Of a DNA stretch of 64,000 nt, positions 30,113-39,303 are shown one piece after another; within the stretch, counting starts at the first letter, position 1; the number at the start of each line of letters is the position of its first letter. A model generated the notes under the pieces. The model had not been told where the DNA came from and searched no databases. It saw only the letters and a list, made by a program, of their open reading frames with translations. The DNA comes from Natronospirillum operosum (GTDB taxonomy: Bacteria; Pseudomonadota; Gammaproteobacteria; Pseudomonadales; Natronospirillaceae): assembly GCF_004768465.1 (NCBI RefSeq), contig NZ_SRMF01000003.1, forward strand, positions 62,001 through 126,000, written 5' to 3'. A program made the translations under genes and the position numbers.

Positions 30113-31717
30113 TCAGGAAGACCTCAGCAGGTGGCCGAGGGTCAGTAAGCCTGCCACGCCGGCCAGACCCAGGCCGCCGTACAGCAGTAATTCATTGTCG
30201 ACATGGTCACCCCAGGCGGCCAGACCGGCGCCGATGGCGGTCAGCAGCACGCCGGGGACACTGCTGCGCCGGGGCAGATTGACCTGAAAATCGGTGTTCG
30301 TGCGGGGCGGTTCACCCAGAGCCTTGACCATGCGCTCTACATGATACGGCCATTCCGGGGCCCGTTCCAGCAGGAAAGGCATCTGGTCGCGCAGGCTTCT
30401 GACCGTACGGCGCAGGCTGATGCGCTCGCGCAGCCATTTCTCCATGAAGGGTTTGGCGGTTTGCCACAGGTCCAGTTCGGGGTAGAGCTGGCGGCCCAGA
30501 CCCTCGATATTGAGCAGGGTCTTCTGCAGCAGCACCAGTTGGGGCTGCACTTCCATATTGAAGCGTCGCGCCACCTGAAACAGCCGCACCAGCAGCAGGC
30601 CGAAGGAGATGTCCTTCAGCGGGCGGGCAAAGATGGGCTCGCACACGGCCCGGATGGCCTGCTCGAAATGATGTACCGGGGTGTCCTTGGGTACCCAGCC
30701 CGATTCCACATGCAGGCGGGCGACCTTGTGGTAGTCCCGGTTGAAAAACGCCAGCAGGTTCATGGCCAGATAATGCTGATCTTCCTCGGCCAGGGTGCCG
30801 ACGATGCCGCAGTCAATGGCGATGTAGCGCGGCCGGGTCGGCTCCTCGGTGCTGACAAAGACGTTCCCGGCATGCATGTCGGCATGAAAGAAGCTGTCCC
30901 GGAACACCTGGGTGAAGAAGATCTCCACACCGCGTTCGGCCAGGGCCTTCATGTCGACGCCAGCCGCACGCAACTGGACGATTTCGTCAATGGGCAGGCC
31001 GTGGATGCGTTCCATGACCATGACCTTGCGGCTGCAGTAGTCCCAGTAGACATCCGGCACATAGAGCAGATCGGAGCCCTCGAAGTTGCGCTGCAGGTGG
31101 GTCGTGTTGGCCGCTTCGCGCAGCAGGTCCAACTCGTCGATAATGGTCTGTTCGAAGTCGCGCACCACCTCGACCGGCCGCAGGCGGCGGGCCTCGGGTA
31201 CATTGGCCAGCAGGCTGGCAAAGGCGTTCATCCAGGCCAGATCCTTGCGGATTGTCTTTTCGATATCCGGCCGGATGATCTTGACCACCACATCGCTGCC
31301 GTCATGCAGGGTGGCCGCATGGACCTGAGCGATGGAAGCGGAAGCCAGTGGCGTGCGATCGAAGGCACGAAAGGCCTCCTCGACCGGCTTGCCCAGCCCC
31401 TCCCTGACCACGGCAGCGGCCCGGTCACCCGGGAACGGCGGTACCCGGTCCTGCAGTTCGACCAGCTCATCCGCATATTCGCCGGGGTAGAGGTCGCGGC
31501 GGGTAGAGAGTATCTGCCCGAACTTGACGAACACCGGGCCCAGGGACTCGAAAAACCGTCGCAGGCGCACCGGGCCGGGCGTTCTCGGGTTGGGCAGAAA
31601 GAAGCGCCCGATGGACAGCCAGCGCACCCACCAGGGCAGGGAAGACCAGGGCACCAGAGTATCGAGGCGGTACCACAGAATCAGCAAGCCGATACGCCAC
31701 AGTCGCAGCCAATACAT
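30113..31717 (-). CDS. ubiB: Ubiquinone biosynthesis kinase-like protein UbiB
   Basis: UbiB is an atypical ABC1/ADCK kinase-like ATPase needed for ubiquinone synthesis. The 534 residues carry the family's KxGQ motif in [14 protein letters not shown], the Ala-rich nucleotide-loop region near [11 protein letters not shown], kinase-like HADMHAGN and IDCGIVG, and C-terminal hydrophobic helices for the inner membrane. It lies 5 bp after ubiJ. Confidence 0.97.
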   Translation of the reverse strand: MYWLRLWRIGLLILWYRLDTLVPWSSLPWWVRWLSIGRFFLPNPRTPGPVRLRRFFESLGPVFVKFGQILSTRRDLYPGEYADELVELQDRVPPFPGDRAAAVVREGLGKPVEEAFRAFDRTPLASASIAQVHAATLHDGSDVVVKIIRPDIEKTIRKDLAWMNAFASLLANVPEARRLRPVEVVRDFEQTIIDELDLLREAANTTHLQRNFEGSDLLYVPDVYWDYCSRKVMVMERIHGLPIDEIVQLRAAGVDMKALAERGVEIFFTQVFRDSFFHADMHAGNVFVSTEEPTRPRYIAIDCGIVGTLAEEDQHYLAMNLLAFFNRDYHKVARLHVESGWVPKDTPVHHFEQAIRAVCEPIFARPLKDISFGLLLVRLFQVARRFNMEVQPQLVLLQKTLLNIEGLGRQLYPELDLWQTAKPFMEKWLRERISLRRTVRSLRDQMPFLLERAPEWPYHVERMVKALGEPPRTNTDFQVNLPRRSSVPGVLLTAIGAGLAAWGDHVDNELLLYGGLGLAGVAGLLTLGHLLRSS

Positions 31718-31722
31718 CCGGG

Positions 31723-32382
31723 TCAGTCTCCTTGTTGCCGGTGCGTGCAGTCCTTGCGGAGCTGCATGGCCTGCTGTTCCAGTCGATCCAGGCGGCGGCG
31801 CAGGGCCTGTGCATCATCGCGCAACTGATTCGCCTCGCTGCGCGTGACCAGCCAGCCGAGTTCCCGGATCAGGTAGCGTTCGGTGGCGCGTTGCAGCCCG
31901 CTCAGACCGCCGTGCACAGCACTGCCGGCCTGGCGCCCGATACGGGCCAGATGGTGCGCCGGCAGGTCGCCGATATGGTCGCCCAGCCAGGCCTCCCAGT
32001 CGATGTCCAGGTCTTCCGCCAGCCCCTGCAGCTGCATGAAACTGCGCGTGCTGCCCTCCACCCGGATGGGCAGGCTGGCGAGAGCTGCAGTGCGGTCGTC
32101 GCTGCGCAGCAGGGCCAGAAAATCACGGCTGGCCCCCCTGACTTCGGCATCGGGTACCGAATCATCCGGGTGGTCCAGGCGCAGTCGTTGACCGTCGGAC
32201 TGCACGTCCAGTGACCAGCCCAGATCTTCCAGATGCAGCCGCCAGCATTGCGGACCCAGGATCTGCAGGCGCGCCCGGGCGGCCGGCGCATAGTCGAGCG
32301 CCCGATTCAGCGCCGGGTTGCCCAGTTGCAGCAGTGCAGAGGGCAGAGCGGTGTGTCGGCTGTCCGCGCGGTCTGCCATCAA
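31723..32382 (-). CDS. ubiJ: Ubiquinone biosynthesis accessory factor UbiJ
   Basis: UbiJ is an SCP2-domain lipid-binding protein that helps hold quinone intermediates in the Ubi complex. The 219 residues show an N-terminal SCP2-like domain and a C-terminal coiled segment ([21 protein letters not shown]). The assignment relies strongly on its place between ubiE (adjacent) and ubiB (5 bp). Confidence 0.88.
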   Translation of the reverse strand: MMADRADSRHTALPSALLQLGNPALNRALDYAPAARARLQILGPQCWRLHLEDLGWSLDVQSDGQRLRLDHPDDSVPDAEVRGASRDFLALLRSDDRTAALASLPIRVEGSTRSFMQLQGLAEDLDIDWEAWLGDHIGDLPAHHLARIGRQAGSAVHGGLSGLQRATERYLIRELGWLVTRSEANQLRDDAQALRRRLDRLEQQAMQLRKDCTHRQQGD

Positions 32383-33135
32383 TCAGCCCTTGTAACCGAT
32401 ATGCAGGGCGACGATACCACCGGTCAGGTTATGGTATTTGACCCGGTCGAAGCCGGCCTGCAGCATCATGTCGCGCAGGGTGTCCTGATCCGGATGCATG
32501 CGAATGGATTCGGCCAGATAGCGATAGCTGTCGGCGTCATCGGCCACCAGCCGACCCATAAAGGGCAGGGCACGAAAAGAATAGAGATCATAGGCCTTCG
32601 ACAGCAGCTCGGAGCGGGGCTTGGAAAACTCCAGCACCAGCAGCCGGCCGCCCGGTTTCAGCACCCGCTGCATGGAGGCCAGGGCACTGTCCTTGTCGGT
32701 CACATTGCGCAGACCGAAGGCGATGCTGACCACATCAAAATGGTCATCGGGAAAGGGCAGGCACTCGGCGTTGGCCTGCACACAGCGCACCCGGTGGCCC
32801 AGGCCACGGTCCACCATGCGATCCCGGCCCACGCGCAGCATGGAGGCATTGATGTCGGCCAGCACCACCTCGCCCTCGGAGCCGACCTGGCGTGCGAACC
32901 TGGCCGCCAGATCGCCGGTGCCACCGGCGATATCCAGCACCCGGGCGCCACTGCGGACGCCTGCCAGTTCGGTGGTGAAGAACTTCCAGAAGCGATGGAT
33001 GCCGAATGACATCAGATCATTCATGACATCATAACGTGCGGCCACCGAATGGAAGACATCCGCCACCCGACGGGCTTTCTCGCCTTTGGGCACATCCTGA
33101 AAGCCGAAATGAGTGGTGTCGTTGTCGTTCGCCAT
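32383..33135 (-). CDS. ubiE: Ubiquinone/menaquinone C-methyltransferase UbiE
   Basis: UbiE is the SAM-dependent C-methyltransferase of ubiquinone (and menaquinone) synthesis. The 250 residues show the SAM motif [12 protein letters not shown] and the UbiE signatures [17 protein letters not shown] and [17 protein letters not shown]. It heads the ubiE-ubiJ-ubiB-hisE-hinT-tatABC run. A heptamer-repeat element lies in the 261 bp upstream. Confidence 0.98.
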   Translation of the reverse strand: MANDNDTTHFGFQDVPKGEKARRVADVFHSVAARYDVMNDLMSFGIHRFWKFFTTELAGVRSGARVLDIAGGTGDLAARFARQVGSEGEVVLADINASMLRVGRDRMVDRGLGHRVRCVQANAECLPFPDDHFDVVSIAFGLRNVTDKDSALASMQRVLKPGGRLLVLEFSKPRSELLSKAYDLYSFRALPFMGRLVADDADSYRYLAESIRMHPDQDTLRDMMLQAGFDRVKYHNLTGGIVALHIGYKG

Positions 33136-33211
33136 GCGCGATCTCTGGGTTGGCCGTCAGTCGCCGCATTGTACCTGCCCGCCACAGCGGGATAAACCAC
33201 TGGTTGTGGGG

Positions 33212-33396
33212 TTTAGTCGACGGTTGACAGTGCACAGTAGACAGTGGGTTTTAGTAGACAGATGACAGTCGACGGATGACAGTAAGGTATTGACAGCACT
33301 TTCGGTTATGGCAACGATCGTACCGTCTACCGTCTACCGTCTACCGTCTACCGTCTACCGTCTACCGTCTACCGTCTACCGTCTACCGTCTACCGT
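33212..33396 (-). repeat. Composite repeat element A with 7-bp tandem array (about 10.9 copies)
   Basis: The left block (about 33212-33297) is built from variants of AGTCGACGG, TTGACAGT, GTAGACAG and GATGACAGT. After about 23 bp, 33321-33396 is a near-perfect array of TACCGTC, about 10.9 units in 76 bp. The array ends exactly at the hslU stop codon (33397-33399). The first 26 bp of the left block are identical to the start of element B at 39173. It has the same orientation as the elements at 39.2 and 43.3 kb. Confidence 0.95.
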
Positions 33397-34728
33397 TCAA
33401 AGAATAAACCGACTCAGATCGTCGTCGTCCACCAGTTCATCCAGGGCATTGCCGACAAAGGCGGCATCCACGATCACCGGCTTCTTCTCGTACGCGAGTT
33501 CGGTGGCCTGGTAGGAGGTTTCTTCCAGCAGGCGTTCAAGCAGGGTATGCAGGCGTCGGGCGCCGATGTTCTCGGTGCGCTCATTGACCCGGAAAGCAAC
33601 CTCGGCGATCTTGGCGATGCCGTCTTCGGTGAACTGCAGTTCCAGACCTTCGGCACCCATCAGGGCAATGTACTGTTCGGTCAGGCTGTAGTCCGGCCCG
33701 GTCAGTATCTGTTCGAAGTCGGCCTGTTTCAGTGCTTCCAGTTCCACCCGGATCGGCAGGCGGCCCTGCAGCTCCGGGATCAGGTCGGAGGGTTTGGAGA
33801 AGTGGAAGGCGCCGCTGGCGATGAACAGAATATGGTCGGTCTTGACCATGCCGTACTTGGTGCTGACGGTGCTGCCCTCGATCAGTGGCAGCAGGTCGCG
33901 CTGGACGCCTTCGCGGGAGACGTCACCGCCGCCGCGCTGGTCGTTCTTGGCGATCTTGTCGATCTCGTCGAGAAACACGATGCCGTTGTGTTCGACCTGA
34001 TACAGGGCTTCGGCCTTGGTTTCTTCGTCATTGATCAGCTTGGCCGCCTCTTCGTCGATCAACTGCTTCATGGCATCGCGAATCTTCAGCCGGCGGGTCT
34101 GTGTCTTGTGCTGTGACAGGTTGCTGAACATGTTCTGCAACTGGCTGGTCATCTCTTCCATGCCGGGGGGCGCCATGATTTCCACCCCCATGCCGGCCTG
34201 GGAGATCTCGATATCGATTTCCTTGTCGTCGAGTTCACCCTCGCGCAGCTTCTTGCGGAACGACTGGCGGGTGGAGGACTCGCCCGAACTCTGGTCCTGT
34301 TGCTGGCCGCGCGCCGGTGGCAGCAGCGCATCCAGAATGCGGTCCTCGGCCGCGTCCTCGGCCCGGTGGCGTACCTTTTTCATGGCCTCTTCGCGCACCA
34401 TCTTGATGCCCATCTCGACCAGGTCACGCACGATAGACTCGACATCACGACCCACATAGCCCACCTCGGTGAACTTGGTGGCTTCGACCTTGACGAACGG
34501 GGCCTTGGCCAGCTTGGCCAGGCGGCGGGCAATTTCGGTCTTGCCGACGCCGGTAGGGCCGATCATCAGGATGTTCTTGGGCGAGATCTCGTCGCGCATG
34601 GTTTCTTCCAGCTGCATGCGCCGCCAGCGGTTGCGCAACGCCACGGCGACGGCCCGCTTGGCTTCGTGCTGGCCGATGATGTGCTTGTCCAGTTCGGACA
34701 CGATCTCGCGGGGGGTCATTTGACTCAT
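33397..34728 (-). CDS. hslU: HslUV protease ATPase subunit HslU
   Basis: HslU is the AAA+ unfoldase that feeds substrates to the HslV peptidase. The 443 residues equal E. coli length. The Walker [16 protein letters not shown], Walker [10 protein letters not shown] and the C-terminal DLSRFIL that docks into HslV are intact. It follows hslV by 6 bp. The stop codon directly abuts a tandem heptamer array. Confidence 0.98.
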   Translation of the reverse strand: MSQMTPREIVSELDKHIIGQHEAKRAVAVALRNRWRRMQLEETMRDEISPKNILMIGPTGVGKTEIARRLAKLAKAPFVKVEATKFTEVGYVGRDVESIVRDLVEMGIKMVREEAMKKVRHRAEDAAEDRILDALLPPARGQQQDQSSGESSTRQSFRKKLREGELDDKEIDIEISQAGMGVEIMAPPGMEEMTSQLQNMFSNLSQHKTQTRRLKIRDAMKQLIDEEAAKLINDEETKAEALYQVEHNGIVFLDEIDKIAKNDQRGGGDVSREGVQRDLLPLIEGSTVSTKYGMVKTDHILFIASGAFHFSKPSDLIPELQGRLPIRVELEALKQADFEQILTGPDYSLTEQYIALMGAEGLELQFTEDGIAKIAEVAFRVNERTENIGARRLHTLLERLLEETSYQATELAYEKKPVIVDAAFVGNALDELVDDDDLSRFIL

Positions 34729-34734
34729 TTCAGC

Positions 34735-35262
34735 TTATTCCTTGGTGATGCGTTCAATCACCAGCGAGTGATTGGTATAGACACAGATATCGGCCGCGAT
34801 GTTCAGGGCGTGTTCGGCCACTTCATAGGCGCCCTTGTCGGTATGCTCGTGCAGGGCACGGGCTGCGGCCAGCGCATAGTTGCCGCCGGAGCCGATGGCG
34901 ACTATACCGTGCTCGGGTTCTACCACATCACCGGTGCCGCTGATGATCAGAGAGGTGTCCTTGTCGGCCACAATCAGCATGGCCTCCAGACGTCTGAGGG
35001 CGCGATCACTGCGCCACTCCTTGGCCAGTTCCACTGCGGACCGGGTCAGGTGCCCGGAGTGCTGCTGCAGGTGGCCTTCGAATTTCTCGAACAGCGTGAA
35101 GGCGTCGGCCGTGCCGCCGGCAAAACCGGCGATGACGCGGTCGTGAAACAGACGCCGCACCTTGCGGGCGTTGCCTTTCATTACCGTGTTGCCCAGGCTG
35201 ACCTGGCCGTCTCCCCCTACCACGACTTCGTTGTCCTTGCGGACCGATACGATGGTGGTCAT
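34735..35262 (-). CDS. hslV: HslUV protease peptidase subunit HslV
   Basis: HslV is a proteasome-like threonine peptidase. The 175 residues begin MTTIVSVRK, so Thr2 becomes the N-terminal nucleophile after Met removal; GGDGQVSLG and [14 protein letters not shown] are conserved. A sigma32-like promoter lies upstream, consistent with heat-shock control. Confidence 0.98.
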   Translation of the reverse strand: MTTIVSVRKDNEVVVGGDGQVSLGNTVMKGNARKVRRLFHDRVIAGFAGGTADAFTLFEKFEGHLQQHSGHLTRSAVELAKEWRSDRALRRLEAMLIVADKDTSLIISGTGDVVEPEHGIVAIGSGGNYALAAARALHEHTDKGAYEVAEHALNIAADICVYTNHSLVIERITKE

Positions 35263-35296
35263 GCGCCACTCCAGAACAAGTATTCAAACCGAGGAA

Positions 35297-35323
35297 GTGG
35301 CGGTGACAGGAGCAAAATTCAAG
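35297..35323 (-). promoter_or_regulatory. Possible sigma32 promoter of hslVU
   Basis: On the minus strand CTTGAA (35318-35323) is followed after 14 bp by CCGCCAC (35297-35303), comparable to the heat-shock consensus CTTGAA then CCCCAT. The -10 match is imperfect. hslVU is a heat-shock operon in E. coli. Confidence 0.45.
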
Positions 35324-35408
35324 AGGCAGCCATTGAGCACTGTGTGGAATTGTTCAGCGGCATCCAAATCAGCTACATTGATCGCACTTGTCCACAGGAG
35401 GGTGCACC

Positions 35409-36650
35409 ATGGATTCTGTCTCGATAAAGGCTGCCGCTATTGGCAGCAGGCTGACGGCGCTGGGCCTGGCCCTGAGCCTGTCTCTGACCGCGATGGCGGC
35501 AGACTGGCTTTATCTGTCTCCGGCCGGTGGCTGGGTGGAGCAATCGGTCACTGTGGACGCCTACCCCTTTACACTGGAAATACCCGGGCATGCCGATCGC
35601 CTCTGGTGGTCACCCGAGGCGGGTGACGGAGATCTGGTGCGTGAACGGTACAGTGAGGTGCCGGTCATGGAACCGGGTACGGATGTGGTGCTGGCCGCTT
35701 CGGTGCGGCTGCCGGGCATAGGCCCGCTGGTGGCCGGCGATCGCCTGACCATACGACAGTTCCTCGGTGACCGGGTGGTGGTTTCCGTGGACGACAAGGC
35801 CGTGGTGCTGGGACCGGATGTGTACAGCAATCTGTCTTTCCAGGTAACGCCGCTGGGCATGGATCGGGTGCGCTTGCAGGCAGATCGGGACACCCCGGAT
35901 ACGCGCCGGCTGGCCTGGTCATCGTCCCTGCTCAGCGCGGATGTGCGCTACCGACTGCAAATGGCCGGTGACGGTGTGCAGTTGCGTCAGTATCTGCGGG
36001 TCAGCAATGACGGTGATCAGGCTCTGAATGCACCTGGTCTGAGCTGGTTCCCGGGTGGTGCGGAAGCCGTCGAGACGCGCACCATGATGATGGAATCAGT
36101 GGCGGTCGATAGCCGGACCGAAGTCGCATCCGGTCCGGTGGCGGCGCTGACTGTTGATGAAAGTGTCCGCCTGCCGGCGCGTACCGAAAGCTGGTTGCTG
36201 ATTTCGGAGCAGCCGGTGTCAGCGTCGCATCACTACAGCCTGAACTGGGATACCCGTCAGGGTGAACAGACCGCGCGTGCTGCCGAGTGGCGGGTGCGCC
36301 TGCAGTCGGAAGCCGACCTGCCAAGACTGGCGGGCGCGGTGGAGCTGGGCTGGTTTGACGAGCGGCTGGCGGCCATCGACAGCTACTATCGGCGCGCGGA
36401 GGCGCGCCGGGCGGAACTGTCCCTGGGGCGCAACAATCAGGTTACCCTGAATGCGCAGCCAGGGTCTGCCGGCGAGGCCGAACTGGCAATCCATAACCAT
36501 CTGGATGCCGAGATCGAGGTGGCGTTGCAGATTACTCATCAACCGAACCGGCAGGTACCACCATTGACCGAGCGGCGCACGGTGTCGGTGCCGCCGGGGG
36601 TTGTACGGCTGGAAGTCCGTTTCGACGACAGCAGCCTGCAGGTGCGTTAG
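35409..36650 (+). CDS. Secreted protein of unknown function
   Basis: The 413-residue precursor begins with a signal-like region (basic start, then LTALGLALSLSLTAMA, cleavage near MAA-DW). The mature protein looks beta-rich throughout (for example VTVDAYPFTLEIPGHA and VVVSVDDKAVVLG). The composition and the late segment SWLLISEQPVSASHHY recall DUF4139-type envelope proteins, but I am not confident of a family. A perfect AGGAGG site supports the ATG. It is divergent from hslVU, and its stop overlaps that of the SPOR gene tail to tail. Confidence 0.8.
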   Translation: MDSVSIKAAAIGSRLTALGLALSLSLTAMAADWLYLSPAGGWVEQSVTVDAYPFTLEIPGHADRLWWSPEAGDGDLVRERYSEVPVMEPGTDVVLAASVRLPGIGPLVAGDRLTIRQFLGDRVVVSVDDKAVVLGPDVYSNLSFQVTPLGMDRVRLQADRDTPDTRRLAWSSSLLSADVRYRLQMAGDGVQLRQYLRVSNDGDQALNAPGLSWFPGGAEAVETRTMMMESVAVDSRTEVASGPVAALTVDESVRLPARTESWLLISEQPVSASHHYSLNWDTRQGEQTARAAEWRVRLQSEADLPRLAGAVELGWFDERLAAIDSYYRRAEARRAELSLGRNNQVTLNAQPGSAGEAELAIHNHLDAEIEVALQITHQPNRQVPPLTERRTVSVPPGVVRLEVRFDDSSLQVR

Positions 36651-37315
36651 GGCGTGTGGTTGCGCACCAGCCCCTGCATGCCGAGGCTGTCGAGCCGGTC
36701 GCCAATGCGCTGGGTTTCCTGCGTGCTGTCGACCGGGCCTACCAGAACGCGGTAGAAGATGCCGCGCTCACCCAGGTCAGCCTGGGTGACGTGAGCACTG
36801 GTCAGGCCTTCCAGAATCAACTGGGCGCGGAGGTTGTTGGCATCGGTCTCGGCGGAGAACGAGGCCACCTGAATGATGAACTGGCCCGGAGACTCTGTGC
36901 TGCTGTCCGCCGGGGCGTCGGGAATACGGTCTGACAGCAGGTCGGTGGCGGCCTCTTCGATCACTTCGCGCTGGCGCAGCGCCACCACTTCGTCGGGCAC
37001 GAACACATCGGTCTGCTGCAGCAGGGTGTAGAACTCCAGTTGCGCCTGGCGGCTGACCGAAGGTGTTTCTGCCGGCGGCGCCGTTGAAGACGGCGCCGGT
37101 TCGGTGGTGGACTGCGACGGCGCAGGGAACAGGCCCGACAGGCTGGGCAGTTCGATCTGCATCGGCTCGCCGTCCTCCGGCAACTGGCTCAGAAAGAACA
37201 GGCCGCCGACAAACAGCACCACCACAGAGGTGGTGAACAGCCATACCCAGCGCGGCACCCGGGACTGCTGAGGGGCCCGGCCTGGTTGTGGTTTCTGGGC
37301 GTAATCGCGAGGCAC
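36647..37315 (-). CDS. SPOR-domain cell-division protein, FtsN-like
   Basis: The 222-residue protein has a short cytoplasmic tail, one membrane helix at about 23-42 (VWLFTTSVVVLFVGGLFFLS), a proline/serine/threonine-rich periplasmic linker and a C-terminal SPOR domain (about 145-220; FIIQVASFSAETDANNLRAQL) that binds denuded septal peptidoglycan. Position downstream of argS and near hslVU matches the FtsN-like gene of Pseudomonas. Whether it is the essential FtsN is inference. Confidence 0.85.
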   Translation of the reverse strand: MPRDYAQKPQPGRAPQQSRVPRWVWLFTTSVVVLFVGGLFFLSQLPEDGEPMQIELPSLSGLFPAPSQSTTEPAPSSTAPPAETPSVSRQAQLEFYTLLQQTDVFVPDEVVALRQREVIEEAATDLLSDRIPDAPADSSTESPGQFIIQVASFSAETDANNLRAQLILEGLTSAHVTQADLGERGIFYRVLVGPVDSTQETQRIGDRLDSLGMQGLVRNHTP

Positions 37316-37337
37316 GCGCGGCTATCTCCTGTCGTTG

Positions 37338-39101
37338 TTACATGCTGTCGGGCGCACTGACACCCAGCAGGTGCAGGCCATTGGCGATCACCTGTTGCAC
37401 GGCCAGTGCCAGCGTCAGGCGCGCATTGCGCAGTTCATCTTCCCGGACCAGTACACGGGTTCCGTTGTACCAGGCATGGAAGGCGCCGGCCAGATCGCGC
37501 AGGTAATTGGCCATCTGGTGCGGCTCGTAGCTGAGGGCCGCATTGCGCAGCACTTCCGGATACTGGGCCAACTGCTTCAGGATGTCCTTCTCTGCATCTT
37601 CCGTCAGCAGTTCGATGTTGTCCAGACCATTCGCCCGGTCCAGCGGCTGGCCGTCTTCTTCCAGCTTGCGCAGCACGCTGGCGACGCGGGCATGGGCGTA
37701 CTGCACATAGTAGACCGGGTTGTCCTTGCTCTGTGATTTGGCCAGTTCCAGGTCGAAATCCATCTGCTGGTCGACCTTGCGCGTCACATAGATGAAACGG
37801 GCCGCATCATTGCCGACCTCCGCGCGCAGTTCGCGCAGCGTGACAAAGCTGCCGCTGCGGGTCGACATGGCGAGCTTCTCGCTGCCCCGGTAGAGGTTGG
37901 CAAACTGCACCATGGGAATAATCAGGTTGTCCGGGTCGTAACCCAGGGCCTGCATGGCGGCCCTGACCCGGGCGATATAGCCATGGTGGTCGGCACCCCA
38001 GATGTTGATGACCTTGCTGAAACCGCGCGCGAACTTGTTCTCGTGGTAGGCCACATCGGATGCGAAATAGGTGGTCTGGCCATTGTCGCGCTTGAGCACG
38101 CGGTCCTTGTCATCACCAAAGTCGGTGCTGCGGAACCACAGGGCGCCGTCCTTCTCATAGACATGACCCCTGTCCTGCAGCTTGCGGATGGCCTGTTCGA
38201 CCTGGGATTCGCCCTCGGTCAGGCTGCGCTCCGAGAACCACAGCTGATAGTCGATACCGAATTCGTGCAGGTCCTGCTCGATATCGGAGCGAATGCCTTC
38301 CAGGGCCTCGCCGAAGAAGCGTTCATAGCGCTCCGTGCCCAGTTGGCGGCGGGCGGCGGCAATCAGGTCGTCGATATGCTGTTCCTTGTCACCGCCGGCG
38401 CTGGCGTCCGGTCGTACGTCGGCAAACAGCTCGGCTGCAGGCAGGCGGAACTGCTCGCCGTCGGCGGCGAGAATGGCGCGCGCAATGTCGATGATGTAGT
38501 CGCCGCGATAACCGTTGTCGGGGAAGGAGGGGCTTTCGCCGCACAGTTCCAGGTAGCGCAGGTAAACCGAGGTAGCCAGGATGTCCATCTGCCGCCCGGC
38601 ATCATTGACATAGTATTCCCGATGCACCTCGAAGCCGACTGCGGCCAGCAGGTCCGACACCGTGGCGCCATAGGCCGCGCCCCGGCCATGACCCACATGC
38701 AGGGGGCCAGTCGGGTTGGCGGATACGAACTCCACCTGAATCTTTTCGCCCTGGCCGATGTTCTGGCGGCCGAACTGCTGGCCTTCCGCGAACAGGCGCT
38801 CCAGCAGCAGACGGCTGGTTTCCTCGGACAGGAAAAAATTGATGAAGCCGGGGCCGGCGATCTCGACATCGCGTACCAGCGGGCTGTCTGGCAGGGCCGC
38901 CACCAGACGCTCGGCAATCTGGCGCGGCGCCTGCCGGCAGGGCTTGGCGAGCGTCATGGCCAGATTGGTTGCCAGATCTCCATGCGCCTTGTCCCGGGTG
39001 TTTTCCAGCATGATTCGGGGTTCGACATCGGCAGGGATGAACCCTTCCGCCTGAAGGGACTGGACAGCCTGGGCGAGCAGTTCGCTGACGGCGCTTTTCA
39101 T
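37338..39101 (-). CDS. argS: Arginyl-tRNA synthetase
   Basis: ArgRS charges tRNA-Arg. The 587 residues show the class I HIGH-like motif as HVGH in SANPTGPLHVGHGRGAAYG and a DALR anticodon-binding C-terminus. I chose MKSAVSELL over an open frame ten codons earlier because a GGAG site precedes it. The SPOR gene follows after 22 bp. A repeat element lies just upstream. Confidence 0.97.
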   Translation of the reverse strand: MKSAVSELLAQAVQSLQAEGFIPADVEPRIMLENTRDKAHGDLATNLAMTLAKPCRQAPRQIAERLVAALPDSPLVRDVEIAGPGFINFFLSEETSRLLLERLFAEGQQFGRQNIGQGEKIQVEFVSANPTGPLHVGHGRGAAYGATVSDLLAAVGFEVHREYYVNDAGRQMDILATSVYLRYLELCGESPSFPDNGYRGDYIIDIARAILAADGEQFRLPAAELFADVRPDASAGGDKEQHIDDLIAAARRQLGTERYERFFGEALEGIRSDIEQDLHEFGIDYQLWFSERSLTEGESQVEQAIRKLQDRGHVYEKDGALWFRSTDFGDDKDRVLKRDNGQTTYFASDVAYHENKFARGFSKVINIWGADHHGYIARVRAAMQALGYDPDNLIIPMVQFANLYRGSEKLAMSTRSGSFVTLRELRAEVGNDAARFIYVTRKVDQQMDFDLELAKSQSKDNPVYYVQYAHARVASVLRKLEEDGQPLDRANGLDNIELLTEDAEKDILKQLAQYPEVLRNAALSYEPHQMANYLRDLAGAFHAWYNGTRVLVREDELRNARLTLALAVQQVIANGLHLLGVSAPDSM

Positions 39102-39171
39102 GGACAAGCGGCTCCTGAGTATGGATGGCAAGGGCGGGTATTATCCTGATTTTGGCGGGGGGATGTAAGGG

Positions 39172-39298
39172 TTTTAGTCGACGGTTGACAGTGCACAGCA
39201 GGGATTAGTCGACAGAAGACAGTAGACGGTCGACAGTGAGGGTTTGACAACCCTTGGAGGTCGTTTAACGAGTCTACCGTCTACCGTCTACCGTCTAC
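39172..39298 (-). repeat. Composite repeat element B with 7-bp tandem array (about 3.9 copies)
   Basis: The left block (39172-39253) begins with the same 26 bp as element A and continues GTCGACAGAAGACAG and GTAGACGGTCGACAGTGAGG, nearly identical to element C. The array GTCTACCGTCTACC and so on (39272-39298, unit TACCGTC) ends 5 bp before the priA stop codon (39304-39306). GTAGACGGT at 39222-39230 is perfectly complementary to ACCGTCTAC in the array, so a long hairpin can form. Confidence 0.93.
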
Positions 39299-39303
39299 TA
39301 AGT

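Noticed and set aside
30203-31828. Long open frame antisense to ubiB
   Set aside because: It shadows ubiB; composition is antisense-like and no ribosome site or motif is seen.
33321-33396. CRISPR array or coding repeat
   Set aside because: The unit is only 7 bp with no spacers, and it lies outside the neighbouring reading frames, so it is a simple tandem repeat.
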